The notes: generated from the sequence alone by a model not told the origin. A stretch of 64,000 bases of DNA from JAWXCB01 sp034440455 (GCA_034440455.1 JAWXCB010000008.1:87736-151735); one strand, 5' to 3'. Shown: positions 50,212 to 59,270, numbered from the stretch's first letter. Numbers and translations: made by a program.

Positions 50212-50733
50212 CTATTCTGGGAAGCGCATCCCCTCGAAAAAGGTGTTGTATTGCGCATATTCAGCATCCTCTATACCATAAACCATCATCACAACAAGAT
50301 ATTTATTATTCGCCCAGCCCATTACCGTGTATTGCATGTCATCCATATCTTCCCAATAATCAAGCACGCCATATACACCCGGATATTCACCCAACCTGCG
50401 CCCTTCGGCATATCCGGTAGCGCTTAAAACGACAAACTGGTCCTTGAGGAAATCCATATAGTTTTCCAGTAAGCCGGTCAACTCCGGTTCACCGCCTTCA
50501 ATTTCCGCTTTAAGCCGCACGCAGATTACAGCATAATTCAACCCATCATTTTCTATCTCACCTGTCCACACTTCTGATGAATCTGACGAAAGGTCCATCT
50601 GAAACTCCGGTTCAGCATGCAGATACACCTGGCAGCCGGAAGTGCCGATGTCGTATTTTTTCAGTGTGGGCGTTTGCGCATTCGTTGTTGCAAAAGCAAA
50701 CAGAAGCAGGGTTGAAAAAAGAAGGTGCTTCAT
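50212..50733 (-). CDS. Secreted protein of unknown function
   Basis: A 173-residue protein starting MKHLLFSTLLLFAFATTNAQ, a signal peptide with cleavage after NAQ likely. The mature part is acidic with GTSGCQVYLHAEPEFQMDLS and YAEGRRLGEYPGVYGVLDYW. No family is recognised. It follows uvrA on the same strand by 12 bp, so it may be co-transcribed by chance. The 125-bp gap between it and the PorE-like gene shows no feature I can name. Confidence 0.7.
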   Translation of the reverse strand: MKHLLFSTLLLFAFATTNAQTPTLKKYDIGTSGCQVYLHAEPEFQMDLSSDSSEVWTGEIENDGLNYAVICVRLKAEIEGGEPELTGLLENYMDFLKDQFVVLSATGYAEGRRLGEYPGVYGVLDYWEDMDDMQYTVMGWANNKYLVVMMVYGIEDAEYAQYNTFFEGMRFPE

Positions 50734-50745
50734 CAGATACATGAT

Positions 50746-53580
50746 TTAAGTAGGTGATAATTTTTCCTGTAAAAAAATTCCGGTGTAGCTTTTCTCTGCC
50801 TTTGTGATTCCTTCCGGCACGCCCTGATAGAGCAGGTATCCGCCCGCATCGCCTCCTTCGGGACCAAGGTCAATCAGCCAGTCGGCATTTTTCAGCACCT
50901 CCACATTATGCTCAATGACGACCACCGAATGCCCCTTGTCAATGAGTGCGTTGAACGACTTCAGCAGTTTTTTTATGTCGTGAAAATGCAAGCCCGTGGT
51001 GGGTTCGTCAAAGATGAAGAGCGTGCGCCCTTCGGTGTTTCCCTTGCCAAGAAAGTAGGCGAGCTTCACGCGCTGCGCCTCACCCCCGCTGAGTGAGGAA
51101 GAAGATTGTCCGAGCTTCACATAGCCCAATCCCACATCAACAAGTGGCTGCAATGTTTCGTGTATGTTTTTTTGTTCTATGAAAAAATCAAGCGCCTCAT
51201 CAATCGTCATTTCGAGTACCTGGAAAATATTCTTACTGTTGTAAGTCACCTCCAGCACTTCATCTTTAAAGCGCTTGCCTCGGCATTCTTCACATTCAAG
51301 ATGCACATCCGCCAGAAACTGCATCTCCACCGTTATCTCGCCCTCGCCCTTGCACGTTTCGCAGCGCCCGCCTTCCACATTAAATGAAAAATGGCGCGGT
51401 TGAAATCCTTTCAGCTTTGACGACTGCTGCCCGGCATACAAATCGCGAATGCCATCGTATGCTTTCACATACGTCACCGGATTGGAGCGCGATGATTTGC
51501 CAATGGGATTTTGGTCAACAATCTCCACGTGCTGCAAATGGCGGATGTCGCCCTTCAACTCGCGATGCGCGCCCGGCTTGATGCCATAGCCGCCATACAA
51601 AGAATTGAGCGCGGGATAGAGAATCTGCTTTATCAATGTCGTTTTGCCGGAGCCGCTCACGCCCGAAACTGCGGTGAGCGTGTTGAGCGGAATTTTCACG
51701 CTCACATCTTTCAGGTTGTGCTGCGTTGCCCCAATGATTTCGAGAAAATTCAATCCCTTTCTGCGCTGCGCGGGCGTTTCGATTTTCATTTTGCCTGTGA
51801 GATATGCGCCTGTAAGACTTTTATTTGAACGGGAAATGTCTTTCAGCGTGCCCTGGTAAACCACATCGCCTCCATTCGTTCCCGCCAGCGGACCCATATC
51901 CACGATATAATCCGCAGCACGGATAATTTCTTCTTCATGCTCCACCACGACAACGGTGTTTCCTAAATCACGCAACGACTTCAGCACTTTCAGCAAACGC
52001 AACGTATCACGCGGATGTAAGCCAACGCTCGGCTCATCCAAAATGTAAAGCGAATCAGTAAGGTTGCTGCCCAACGCACTCGTGAGATTTATGCGCTGTG
52101 TTTCACCACCGGACAATGTGCTCGAAAGACGGTTGAGCGAGAGATAGCCCAAGCCGACATCTTCCATTAATGCGAGGCGGTTTTTTATTTCGATTAAAAT
52201 GCGCTTTGCAATTTGCTGGTCGTGTGCAGTGAGGTTAATGTTTTTGAAAAACACATGAACATCAAGCACCTGCATCAGCAGCAACTCCGAGATGGACTTG
52301 CCGTTTACTTTTACATAAGCGGCATCTTTTCGTAAACGCGCCCCTTCACAATCAGGGCATTTTGTGCGCCCGCGAAAGCGCGAGAGCATCACGCGGTATT
52401 GAATTTTATAGCTCTTCGATTCGAGATATTTAAAGAACGCAGTAAGCCCTTCGAAGTGGGAATTACCCGTCCACAGCAGTTGCTTTTCCGCTTTCGTTAA
52501 ATGAGTGTGAGAGCGGTGAATCGGAAAATCAAATTTAATGGCACTCTTCACCAATGGCGTGAGCCACTCGCCCATCTTCTCGCCTTTCCAGCAGGCAATT
52601 GCGCCATCATACACCGAGAGGTTTTTATTGGGCACCACCAAATCTTCGTCAATGCCCATCACCGTGCCGAAGCCTTCGCACTTCGTACACGCACCATAGG
52701 GATTATTGAAATTGAAAAAATTGGGCGTAGGCTCTTCGAAGCGTATTCCATCCAGCTCAAACTTATTGGAGAATGATTTTCGCTTTGTATCATCCAGTTT
52801 TTCAATCACACATTCACCATGCCCCTCAAAGAAAGCTGTCTGCACCGAGTCCGCAATGCGATGCGCGAGTTCTTCATCCTCCTGCTTCACTTCAATGCGG
52901 TCAATGAGAATTTCAACCAGCTTCGGATTTAAAGCCTTGAATTTTTCTTTGTCTTCAAGGCATTCTTCAATCTTAAAAGTTTGCCCGCTGCTATGAATGC
53001 GCGTGAACCCTTTTTGAATCAGCAACTCCAATTCCTTTTTCAAGGGAACATCTTTCCGCTGTTCCAAAGCAACAAGAATCAATACACGTGAGCCTGCTTT
53101 TAATGAAAGCACATAATTCACCACATCCTGCACGGAATGCTTCTTCACCTCCTCGCCTGAAACGGGAGAAATTGTTTTTCCGATGCGCGCATAGAGCAGG
53201 CGCAGATAATCATAAATCTCCGTGAGCGAGCCTACCGAAGAGCGCGTAGTGCGTGTGCCTACCTTTTGTTCAATCGCGAGAGCCGGGCAAATGCCTTTTA
53301 TGTAATCTACATCAGGCTTATTCATACGCATGAGAAACTGACGCGCATACGCGGAAAGGCTTTCAACATAACGCCTCTGCCCTTCGGCATACAATGTGTT
53401 AATGGTGAGTGAAGATTTTCCTGAACCGGAAACGCCTGTCATCACCACGAGTTTGTTGCGCGGAATAGCAACATCCACATTCTTGAGGTTGTGCGTACGC
53501 GCACCCTTGATGATGATGAAATCGCGCGGGTTGAGTTCGGTAATGGATTTGGACTTCGGCTGAAATTCTTTCACTTCCAT
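50746..53580 (-). CDS. uvrA: Excinuclease ABC subunit A
   Basis: UvrA recognises helix-distorting lesions and loads UvrB. The 944-residue product has two ABC ATPase modules: Walker A motifs GVSGSGKSSL and GVSGSGKTTL, and signature motifs LSGGETQRINL and LSGGEAQRVKL. Zinc modules are at CTKCEGFG, CPDCEGAR and CETCKGEG with CEECRGKR. It is of normal length. uvrB and uvrC are not in the window. It is divergent from the ECF sigma gene, with an inverted repeat between them. Confidence 0.98.
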   Translation of the reverse strand: MEVKEFQPKSKSITELNPRDFIIIKGARTHNLKNVDVAIPRNKLVVMTGVSGSGKSSLTINTLYAEGQRRYVESLSAYARQFLMRMNKPDVDYIKGICPALAIEQKVGTRTTRSSVGSLTEIYDYLRLLYARIGKTISPVSGEEVKKHSVQDVVNYVLSLKAGSRVLILVALEQRKDVPLKKELELLIQKGFTRIHSSGQTFKIEECLEDKEKFKALNPKLVEILIDRIEVKQEDEELAHRIADSVQTAFFEGHGECVIEKLDDTKRKSFSNKFELDGIRFEEPTPNFFNFNNPYGACTKCEGFGTVMGIDEDLVVPNKNLSVYDGAIACWKGEKMGEWLTPLVKSAIKFDFPIHRSHTHLTKAEKQLLWTGNSHFEGLTAFFKYLESKSYKIQYRVMLSRFRGRTKCPDCEGARLRKDAAYVKVNGKSISELLLMQVLDVHVFFKNINLTAHDQQIAKRILIEIKNRLALMEDVGLGYLSLNRLSSTLSGGETQRINLTSALGSNLTDSLYILDEPSVGLHPRDTLRLLKVLKSLRDLGNTVVVVEHEEEIIRAADYIVDMGPLAGTNGGDVVYQGTLKDISRSNKSLTGAYLTGKMKIETPAQRRKGLNFLEIIGATQHNLKDVSVKIPLNTLTAVSGVSGSGKTTLIKQILYPALNSLYGGYGIKPGAHRELKGDIRHLQHVEIVDQNPIGKSSRSNPVTYVKAYDGIRDLYAGQQSSKLKGFQPRHFSFNVEGGRCETCKGEGEITVEMQFLADVHLECEECRGKRFKDEVLEVTYNSKNIFQVLEMTIDEALDFFIEQKNIHETLQPLVDVGLGYVKLGQSSSSLSGGEAQRVKLAYFLGKGNTEGRTLFIFDEPTTGLHFHDIKKLLKSFNALIDKGHSVVVIEHNVEVLKNADWLIDLGPEGGDAGGYLLYQGVPEGITKAEKSYTGIFLQEKLSPT

Positions 53581-53654
53581 AGCAGCATAAAACTGATTGG
53601 CAATATTAACCCCATCTATTTGTTAGACACAATCCTTAAAACTGTACACTGTCT

Positions 53655-53679
53655 GTTCAAAAATCTGCACATTTTGAAC
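53655..53679. promoter_or_regulatory. 8-bp inverted repeat GTTCAAAA/TTTTGAAC between uvrA and the sigma gene
   Basis: Arms at 53655-53662 and 53672-53679 are perfect with a 9-nt interval. The site lies 75 bp upstream of uvrA and 137 bp upstream of the sigma gene, so it could control either. No LexA-type match can be claimed. Confidence 0.4.
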
Positions 53680-53815
53680 ACGCAAACACGAAAAACCCGC
53701 TGAAAACCACGTTTAGCAGCATTTTTTAGCACTTGGCAAGGTAGTTGTCTTTATGCAAGCGTTCTCCACTCGGCTCCGTAGGTTCAAATTATTAAACAAA
53801 AAAAAAGAAGCCCGT

Positions 53816-54394
53816 ATGATTAAGACGAATCTTCCCGATCAGGAATTAGTTATCCGGTATATTGCCGGTGATGAAGCCGCCCTTGAGTGCCTTATTAACA
53901 GGCATAAAGAAAGAGTGTTCACCTCCATCGTAATGTTCGTGCGCGACCGTTACCTTGCCGAGGACATTTTCCAGGATGCGCTTATTAAAGTGGTGAACAC
54001 CTTGCGCTCTGGACACTACAATGAAGAAGGAAAGTTCCTGCCGTGGGTGTTGCGTATCACGCACAACCTGTGCATAGACCACTACCGCAAGACAAAGCGC
54101 ACCCCGAAAATAACTACCAGCGATGGTTTTGATATTTTCAATGTGCTGCAATTTTCAGAGGAAACTACGGAAGACAAGATTAGCCGTGATGAAACGTATG
54201 ATAAAGTGCGCAAGCTGCTTGCTTTCCTGCCGGATGAACAACGCGAAGTAGTAGTGCTGCGACACTTTCATGACCTCAGTTTCAAGGAGATTTCCGAAAA
54301 AACAAACGTGAGCATTAATACGGCTTTGGGCAGAATGCGCTACGCGCTGATTAACCTGCGCAAACTGATTGAAGAAAAGCAGATTAGCTTATAA
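53816..54394 (+). CDS. ECF-type RNA polymerase sigma factor
   Basis: A 192-residue sigma-70-family protein. Region 2: EAALECLINRHKERVFTSIV and DRYLAEDIFQDALIKVVNTL, then VLRITHNLCIDHYRKTKRTP. Region 4: LLAFLPDEQREVVVLRHF and HDLSFKEISEKTNVSINTALGRM. I start at ATG 53816 (MIKTNLPDQE) rather than an upstream in-frame TTG. It is followed by a terminator and a small conserved protein that may act with it. Confidence 0.94.
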   Translation: MIKTNLPDQELVIRYIAGDEAALECLINRHKERVFTSIVMFVRDRYLAEDIFQDALIKVVNTLRSGHYNEEGKFLPWVLRITHNLCIDHYRKTKRTPKITTSDGFDIFNVLQFSEETTEDKISRDETYDKVRKLLAFLPDEQREVVVLRHFHDLSFKEISEKTNVSINTALGRMRYALINLRKLIEEKQISL

Positions 54395-54414
54395 AGATTT
54401 AGTCCTTTCCATAG

Positions 54415-54460
54415 AACCGCCTCTTTCGTTTTGGGTGACCGAGAGAGGCGGTTTGTTTTT
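54415..54460 (+). terminator. Rho-independent terminator of the ECF sigma gene
   Basis: AACCGCCTCTTTCG (54415-54428) pairs with CGAGAGAGGCGGTT (54440-54453), 14 bp with one T-G pair and an 11-nt loop. A run of T follows. Confidence 0.92.
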
Positions 54461-54557
54461 TTACAGAATTTTTTTTCTCCGCACACAATAATACCCTACC
54501 TCCCCCGTTTTTACAGTGTCTTTTTTAATAGATATTCTTAACAAAAACGCACTAATT

Positions 54558-54797
54558 ATGAGACAGACTTCTACACGAAACATGTTTGTAAAAAAACTTT
54601 ATAACGAAACCAGCGCTTGGGAAAATGAACAATTGACCGAGGAAATGAACAGCAACTGGAAATTGAAAGAAGAGTTTGAGATGATGCAGGAAGTTGTTAA
54701 AAAACTCGATTCAGAAGTTTATACTCCCAGCAAGACTTCAATTCAGATTATTTTGGAGCATAGCCGGAAGACAGCTTCAGTTGAAACTTCCTGCTAA
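54558..54797 (+). CDS. Small conserved protein following the ECF sigma gene
   Basis: Reading from ATG 54558 (MRQTSTRNMFVKKLYN), a 79-residue soluble protein with no cysteine except near the end. It has KLYNETSAWENEQLTEEM and a leucine/acidic helix (WKLKEEFEMMQEVVKKLD), ending ILEHSRKTASVE. Bacteroidota often have a similar short protein after a sigma gene. Anti-sigma activity is possible but not shown, and it lacks membrane segments. A terminator separates it from the sigma gene. Confidence 0.75.
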   Translation: MRQTSTRNMFVKKLYNETSAWENEQLTEEMNSNWKLKEEFEMMQEVVKKLDSEVYTPSKTSIQIILEHSRKTASVETSC

Positions 54798-54853
54798 AAG
54801 TTTCATCTCTTGAATTAAAGTTTTTTTTGTAATCCATAACCTACATTTGAGTT

Positions 54854-55453
54854 ATGGATTTAGGGATAGCTGAAGTACAGCGAAAAACCGGACAAGAAAA
54901 GTTTCATCATTCAGGGAATGAAATTGATCTACGCCTGATAGATTTTTGGCAATTGTCTGTTTCAGATTTATTAAGCAATGCGACAAGAGGAAAGCTTGCA
55001 GAGTTTCTTGTGGCAACAGCATTAGGAATAAATCAAGGAATTCGCACGGAGTGGGATGTCTATGATTTGACAGACAAAGATGGAACGCGAATAGAAATTA
55101 AGACTCCAGCATATCTTCAAAGCTGGCATCAGGAAAAGTTTTCAGAAATAAAATTTGGAATCCAACCAACAATCGGGTGGAGCGCGGAAACCAACAAATT
55201 TGGAAGTGAGTTAAAAAGGCATAGTGATTTTTATATCTTTTGTCTGCTTGAATATAAAGACAAATCAAGCATAAATCCGTTCAACCTTGATCAATGGATT
55301 TTTTACATTTTATCTACAATAACACTCGACTCTAAGGTAAGAAATCAGAAGACGCTCTCTCATAAAGGATTACTCAATCTCAATCCTGTTAAATGTAAAT
55401 TCTCAGAAATAATAAGTGCGGTGAGAAGTTTAAAAAAAGACTCACAGCAATAA
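54854..55453 (+). CDS. Putative PD-(D/E)XK nuclease-fold protein
   Basis: A 199-residue protein with no clear family. It has SNATRGKLAEFLVATAL (glutamate), then EWDVYDLTDKDGTRIEIKT, which is consistent with the D...ExK core of PD-(D/E)XK nucleases, followed by AYLQSW. The rest has a region of aromatic strands (FYIFCLLEYKD, QWIFYILSTI). A small, single-gene restriction-type or repair nuclease is plausible. Its base composition looks more AT-rich than nth and recA downstream, which hints at transfer. A comparable modification enzyme is not beside it. Confidence 0.6.
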   Translation: MDLGIAEVQRKTGQEKFHHSGNEIDLRLIDFWQLSVSDLLSNATRGKLAEFLVATALGINQGIRTEWDVYDLTDKDGTRIEIKTPAYLQSWHQEKFSEIKFGIQPTIGWSAETNKFGSELKRHSDFYIFCLLEYKDKSSINPFNLDQWIFYILSTITLDSKVRNQKTLSHKGLLNLNPVKCKFSEIISAVRSLKKDSQQ

Positions 55454-55455
55454 GA

Positions 55456-55484
55456 TTTGGCGTAGTTCTAATTCTTTAGTTTTG
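55456..55484 (+). promoter_or_regulatory. Promoter of nth: TTTG, 17 bp, TAGTTTTG
   Basis: TTTG (55456-55459) and TAGTTTTG (55477-55484) are 17 bp apart and both match the Bacteroidota consensus exactly. The -7 element ends 4 bp before the ATG at 55489, so the transcript should be leaderless or nearly so. Confidence 0.65.
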
Positions 55485-55488
55485 GCAC

Positions 55489-56154
55489 ATGACCAAACCG
55501 GATTTATTCCGCTACGTTCTCGACTATTTCAGAAAAAATAATCCTGCTCCGGAAACCGAGTTGCATCATGCAAATCCGTATGAGTTGCTCGTATCGGTGA
55601 TTCTTTCTGCGCAATGCACGGATAAGCGTGTGAACATGGTCACTCCTGCTCTGTTCGAGCGATTTCCAACCGTGTTTGATTTAGCAAAAGCTACGTTTGA
55701 TGATGCGTTTCCTTACATCAGGAGCATCAGCTACCCGAATAACAAAACCAAGCATCTTATTGGGATGGCGGAAATGCTGGTAAGGGATTTTAAAGGAGAA
55801 GTGCCTGATGATGCGGATGATTTGCAAAAACTGCCGGGTGTTGGCAGAAAGACCGCACATGTTATCACAGCAAGCTTGTTCAATCAGCCCAACCTCGCAG
55901 TAGATACGCACGTGTTTCGCGTGGCAAACCGAATCGGACTGACGGTGAATGCTAAAAATCCGCTTCAGACAGAACTGCAATTGGTGAAATACATCCCTAA
56001 AAAAGACATTCCCGATGCGCATCACTGGCTGATTCTACACGGACGCTATGTCTGCGTTGCCCGCAATCCCAAATGCGAACAATGCGGACTAACGGATGTT
56101 TGTAAATATTATCGAAGACTTCGTAACAAAACAAAACCGAAAGTTCTAACTTAA
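55489..56154 (+). CDS. nth: Endonuclease III
   Basis: Nth removes oxidised pyrimidines and cuts the abasic strand. The 221-residue product has the helix-hairpin-helix LPGVGRKTAHVITASLF with the catalytic lysine, the catalytic aspartate in NLAVDTHVFRVANRIGL, and the 4Fe-4S ligand pattern CVARNPKCEQCGLTDVC. Length is normal. Its own promoter lies just upstream; recA follows after 129 bp. Confidence 0.96.
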   Translation: MTKPDLFRYVLDYFRKNNPAPETELHHANPYELLVSVILSAQCTDKRVNMVTPALFERFPTVFDLAKATFDDAFPYIRSISYPNNKTKHLIGMAEMLVRDFKGEVPDDADDLQKLPGVGRKTAHVITASLFNQPNLAVDTHVFRVANRIGLTVNAKNPLQTELQLVKYIPKKDIPDAHHWLILHGRYVCVARNPKCEQCGLTDVCKYYRRLRNKTKPKVLT

Positions 56155-56283
56155 CCATCCCTTTCTGAGTTTTGGGTTTGAAGTTTTTAGTTGTGGAATA
56201 AACCGAAAACAGTAAACTGAAGACTTGTAACGAAAGGACGGTTCACAACTAATTAACAACTATACTTACAAAAAACAAGAATT

Positions 56284-57345
56284 ATGTCAGACAACAAAGA
56301 AAAACTAAAAGCGCTTCAACTCACAGTTGACAAGCTCGAAAAGACTTACGGCAAAGGAACAATCATGCGATTAGGCGACAACAAAGTAGTCGCTGCAGAA
56401 GTCATTCCAACTGGTTCTCTTGGCTTGGATGTAGCGCTCGGAATTGGCGGATTGCCCAGAGGAAGAATCATTGAAATTTATGGTCCTGAATCATCCGGCA
56501 AGACAACACTCGCGATTCATGCCATCGCGCAAACTCAGAAAAAAGGCGGACTCGCAGCCATCATTGACGCGGAGCACGCATTTGATAAAGCGTATGCAGA
56601 AAAATTGGGTGTTGATACGCAAAATCTACTCATCTCGCAGCCGGATGACGGTGAGCAGGCATTGGATATAGCCGAGCATCTCATCCGTTCAGGAGCGCTG
56701 GACATTGTGGTGATTGATTCGGTGGCAGCCCTTGTTCCCAGAAGCGAACTCGAAGGGGAAATGGGTGACAGTAAGATGGGATTGCATGCGAGGCTCATGT
56801 CGCAAGCGATGCGCAAACTCACAGGCTCCATCAGCAAGACAGGTTGCTGCTGCATTTTCATTAACCAATTGCGCGAAAAAATCGGGGTGATGTTTGGGAA
56901 TCCTGAAACAACAACAGGTGGAAATGCGCTGAAATTTTACGCTTCTATTCGTCTTGACATCCGCAGAATTGCGCAGGTGAAAGATAAAGACGGCAATATG
57001 GTTGCAAACCGCGTGAAAGTAAAAGTGGTGAAAAACAAAATGGCTCCGCCTTTCAGAACTGCCGAGTTTGATATTATCTACGGACAAGGTATTTCAAAAA
57101 CAGGGGAAATCGTTGACATCGGTGTGGAGCAAAATGTGATTCAAAAGAGCGGTTCCTGGTTTGCGTATGATGGCAATAAACTCGGACAAGGACGCGAGTC
57201 TGTTCAGGATATATTGAATGATAATCCAGAATTGGCTGAAGAAATCGAAAAGAAAATCAAAGCCAAGTTGCTGCAAACAGGTGTAGCGCCTGTTGAAGAA
57301 AAGGAAAAAGAGAAGAAGGAGAAGGAGAAGGTGGACGCGGAATAA
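56284..57345 (+). CDS. recA: Recombinase RecA
   Basis: RecA forms filaments on single-stranded DNA for strand exchange and for SOS cleavage. The 353-residue product has the Walker A motif GPESSGKTTL, Walker B DIVVIDSVAALV, the L1/L2 loops (EGEMGDSKMGLHARLMS, GNPETTTGGNALKFYAS) and a lysine/glutamate-rich tail of about 20 residues. No LexA-type box was found in the leader. It ends in a hairpin terminator at 57371-57396. Confidence 0.99.
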   Translation: MSDNKEKLKALQLTVDKLEKTYGKGTIMRLGDNKVVAAEVIPTGSLGLDVALGIGGLPRGRIIEIYGPESSGKTTLAIHAIAQTQKKGGLAAIIDAEHAFDKAYAEKLGVDTQNLLISQPDDGEQALDIAEHLIRSGALDIVVIDSVAALVPRSELEGEMGDSKMGLHARLMSQAMRKLTGSISKTGCCCIFINQLREKIGVMFGNPETTTGGNALKFYASIRLDIRRIAQVKDKDGNMVANRVKVKVVKNKMAPPFRTAEFDIIYGQGISKTGEIVDIGVEQNVIQKSGSWFAYDGNKLGQGRESVQDILNDNPELAEEIEKKIKAKLLQTGVAPVEEKEKEKKEKEKVDAE

Positions 57346-57370
57346 AGATTGCGATAACCGCAAAGACACG

Positions 57371-57396
57371 AAGGGCGCAAATAAATTTGCGCCCTT
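57371..57396. terminator. Terminator hairpin after recA
   Basis: AAGGGCGCAAAT (57371-57382) pairs with ATTTGCGCCCTT (57385-57396), with T-rich DNA after it. It lies between recA and the convergent glycosyltransferase gene, so it may serve both. Confidence 0.82.
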
Positions 57397-57441
57397 TCTG
57401 TTTAATCTTAATGTGCTTTCTAATTTTCGACTCTCTGATTC

Positions 57442-58932
57442 TTACTCAGAAATCCTTTTTACCACATCCACTTTATTATTTGCTATTTTTTTGAATAGCA
57501 CACCTGTACTGGCGGAGGATTTTTGAAGATGTTGCCGTGCCTCTTCTTCATTTGCAACTCTCAGAATATTTCTTCCCGCATAAAAAATAATTTCAGGAGT
57601 TGGTTTTTCATGCAGCAAAAAGATTACTTCATCAGAGTTTGAATTTTGCCCGATTGCAATTCCTCTGTCTTTGTAATCCGCATACCTGTCGCCTCGCTGT
57701 GAAATTGATCCAGGGCGATTGACATAATAATAATGCCCAATGCTTATCAAAACATAAAGCGATAGCGCTGCAATGAAAAACGACTTTCCTTTCTTTAAGA
57801 AATATTGACTTCCGATGCCCGCAACGATACTCAGAAAAACTGCTCCATATAACGATACAAAATCATGGCCTGAATAATTAGGTAATACAAGATGCAGCAA
57901 GAAGACAGGCATCAGCGCAACCCCAATAACTTTTGAAAATCCATCAAATCTGAATTCTTTGGTTCTTAAAAGAAAGAGCACAACAAGCAGCAATGGGAAA
58001 TAACTGGTGAAGTAATTGCTAAAAATGTTTCTCCATTGTAAAGAGAATATCCTCCATCCATTTTGCATACCGGAGCGTTCAGAAAATCTTCCGAACACTT
58101 CTTCGCGGTAAGCATCCCATCCTGCGATTTGAGCATATTGAAATAGTGTGAGCGAAACAGCAAGGAACGCGCACAATAAAATTAAACCAATGAATAACCC
58201 GGGCGATGCTATTCTTTTCATCTGCACGATTCCATAAAGCAGTACTCCGGCAGCAAAAAAAACTCCGAGCCATGTCGTGTAGGTCATCAGGAAAATAAAC
58301 AGCGAAAGCAGAATAAGATGCTTTCGTTTTCCGCTTTGAAAGTATTTCAGCGCGAACAACACTCCGGAAATAAACAACGGCTGCACCGCCATATCCGACA
58401 TGTAGGTGTTGGATTGGAACCATAGCGTAGCTGCGCTGAATAGATATAATACAAAGCCCGCCAGCGCAGTCTGGTCATGGTGAGCGGAGTCGAACCATGA
58501 AGCGTTTTGATTCTTTATTAATTGCTTCACTATCAAATAAACTCCAACCGCACTGATAAAATGCAACAGCAAATTGAACAACTGTATCGGCAACACATCA
58601 GGTCGAACACCGATTAACTGAAAAAGAAAATACGGAACATAATATGCTAATGGCGGATGCGATACGTAGTAATAATTCCCTTGCTCATCAAGCATTTTAC
58701 CGCTGCCGCTTGCATAGTTGTTAATGAATTTATCAGCAGCATTCGGATACGTCATCACAGGATTAAAATTGTAAGTGGCTATTCCCGCTGCGTCCCAAAT
58801 CTGCATCACTCGCAGAGAAACAGCAGTACAAAATTCATGATGCTTGGAGAGCGGGCGGTTGAGCGTGGGGATGCGGATGAGAACGGACAAAAGGAAAAAT
58901 ACGAAAAGCAGAGGGAGTATTTTATTGGTCAT
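57442..58932 (-). CDS. Membrane glycosyltransferase (GT39/ArnT-like), with a dispersed repeat in the coding region
   Basis: A 496-residue protein with about ten membrane helices. N-terminal RIPTLNRPLSKHHEFCTAVS and SHPPLAYYVPYFLFQLIGV resemble the GT-C fold catalytic loops of polyprenyl-phosphate-sugar transferases. A soluble C-terminal domain (IFLLHEKPTPEIIFYAGRN) follows. Residues about 145-153 (SWFDSAHHD) are encoded by a GTC-hairpin repeat at 58474-58499 without breaking the frame. So an insertion was tolerated in a loop between helices. Confidence 0.85.
   Translation of the reverse strand: MTNKILPLLFVFFLLSVLIRIPTLNRPLSKHHEFCTAVSLRVMQIWDAAGIATYNFNPVMTYPNAADKFINNYASGSGKMLDEQGNYYYVSHPPLAYYVPYFLFQLIGVRPDVLPIQLFNLLLHFISAVGVYLIVKQLIKNQNASWFDSAHHDQTALAGFVLYLFSAATLWFQSNTYMSDMAVQPLFISGVLFALKYFQSGKRKHLILLSLFIFLMTYTTWLGVFFAAGVLLYGIVQMKRIASPGLFIGLILLCAFLAVSLTLFQYAQIAGWDAYREEVFGRFSERSGMQNGWRIFSLQWRNIFSNYFTSYFPLLLVVLFLLRTKEFRFDGFSKVIGVALMPVFLLHLVLPNYSGHDFVSLYGAVFLSIVAGIGSQYFLKKGKSFFIAALSLYVLISIGHYYYVNRPGSISQRGDRYADYKDRGIAIGQNSNSDEVIFLLHEKPTPEIIFYAGRNILRVANEEEARQHLQKSSASTGVLFKKIANNKVDVVKRISE
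58474..58499. repeat. GTC-hairpin repeat inside the glycosyltransferase gene
   Basis: Plus strand: GTC, stem ATGGT, loop GAGCGGAGTCGA, stem ACCAT, G. The loop differs by one base from the other copies. The stem is the same as in the copy at 11844. It lies in coding DNA and keeps the frame. Confidence 0.85.
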
Positions 58933-59270
58933 TGAACTGATTCGAACATCCGCTTAAAGGTAAAGAACTTCTACATTTTGTCTGACATTTTTAATGAAAT
59001 TCAAATCTACCAAAGCCAAGACTGTAGCCTACTGTATCACTCTTATTAAACCAAGGTATTTACTCTGAAATTCACCCAAATCCAGTCTATATTTGTTTTC
59101 AACAAAGTGCGGTGGGTACACTTCCGCTGCATCATTTCCTGATTTAGAATAAAAAAATCTTTATGCGAGCGTAACTGCACGCTTCGCATACCGGCAAAGT
59201 GTATTCTGCAATATGCAGGAAACTTACCGGAAGGCTTTAAATGCAGAAAAAAAAGAGTCGCTCTCAGACT
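58933..59270. other. Divergent intergenic region, 338 bp
   Basis: It separates the minus-strand glycosyltransferase from the plus-strand lipoprotein. An exact -7 match TATATTTG lies at 59088-59095, about 175 bp before the lipoprotein start, so the 5' leader would be long. No other feature was found. Confidence 0.45.

Noticed and set aside
53766..53800. tRNA-like sequence with GGTTCAAATT near the sigma gene
   Set aside because: No acceptor or anticodon arms could be folded around it.
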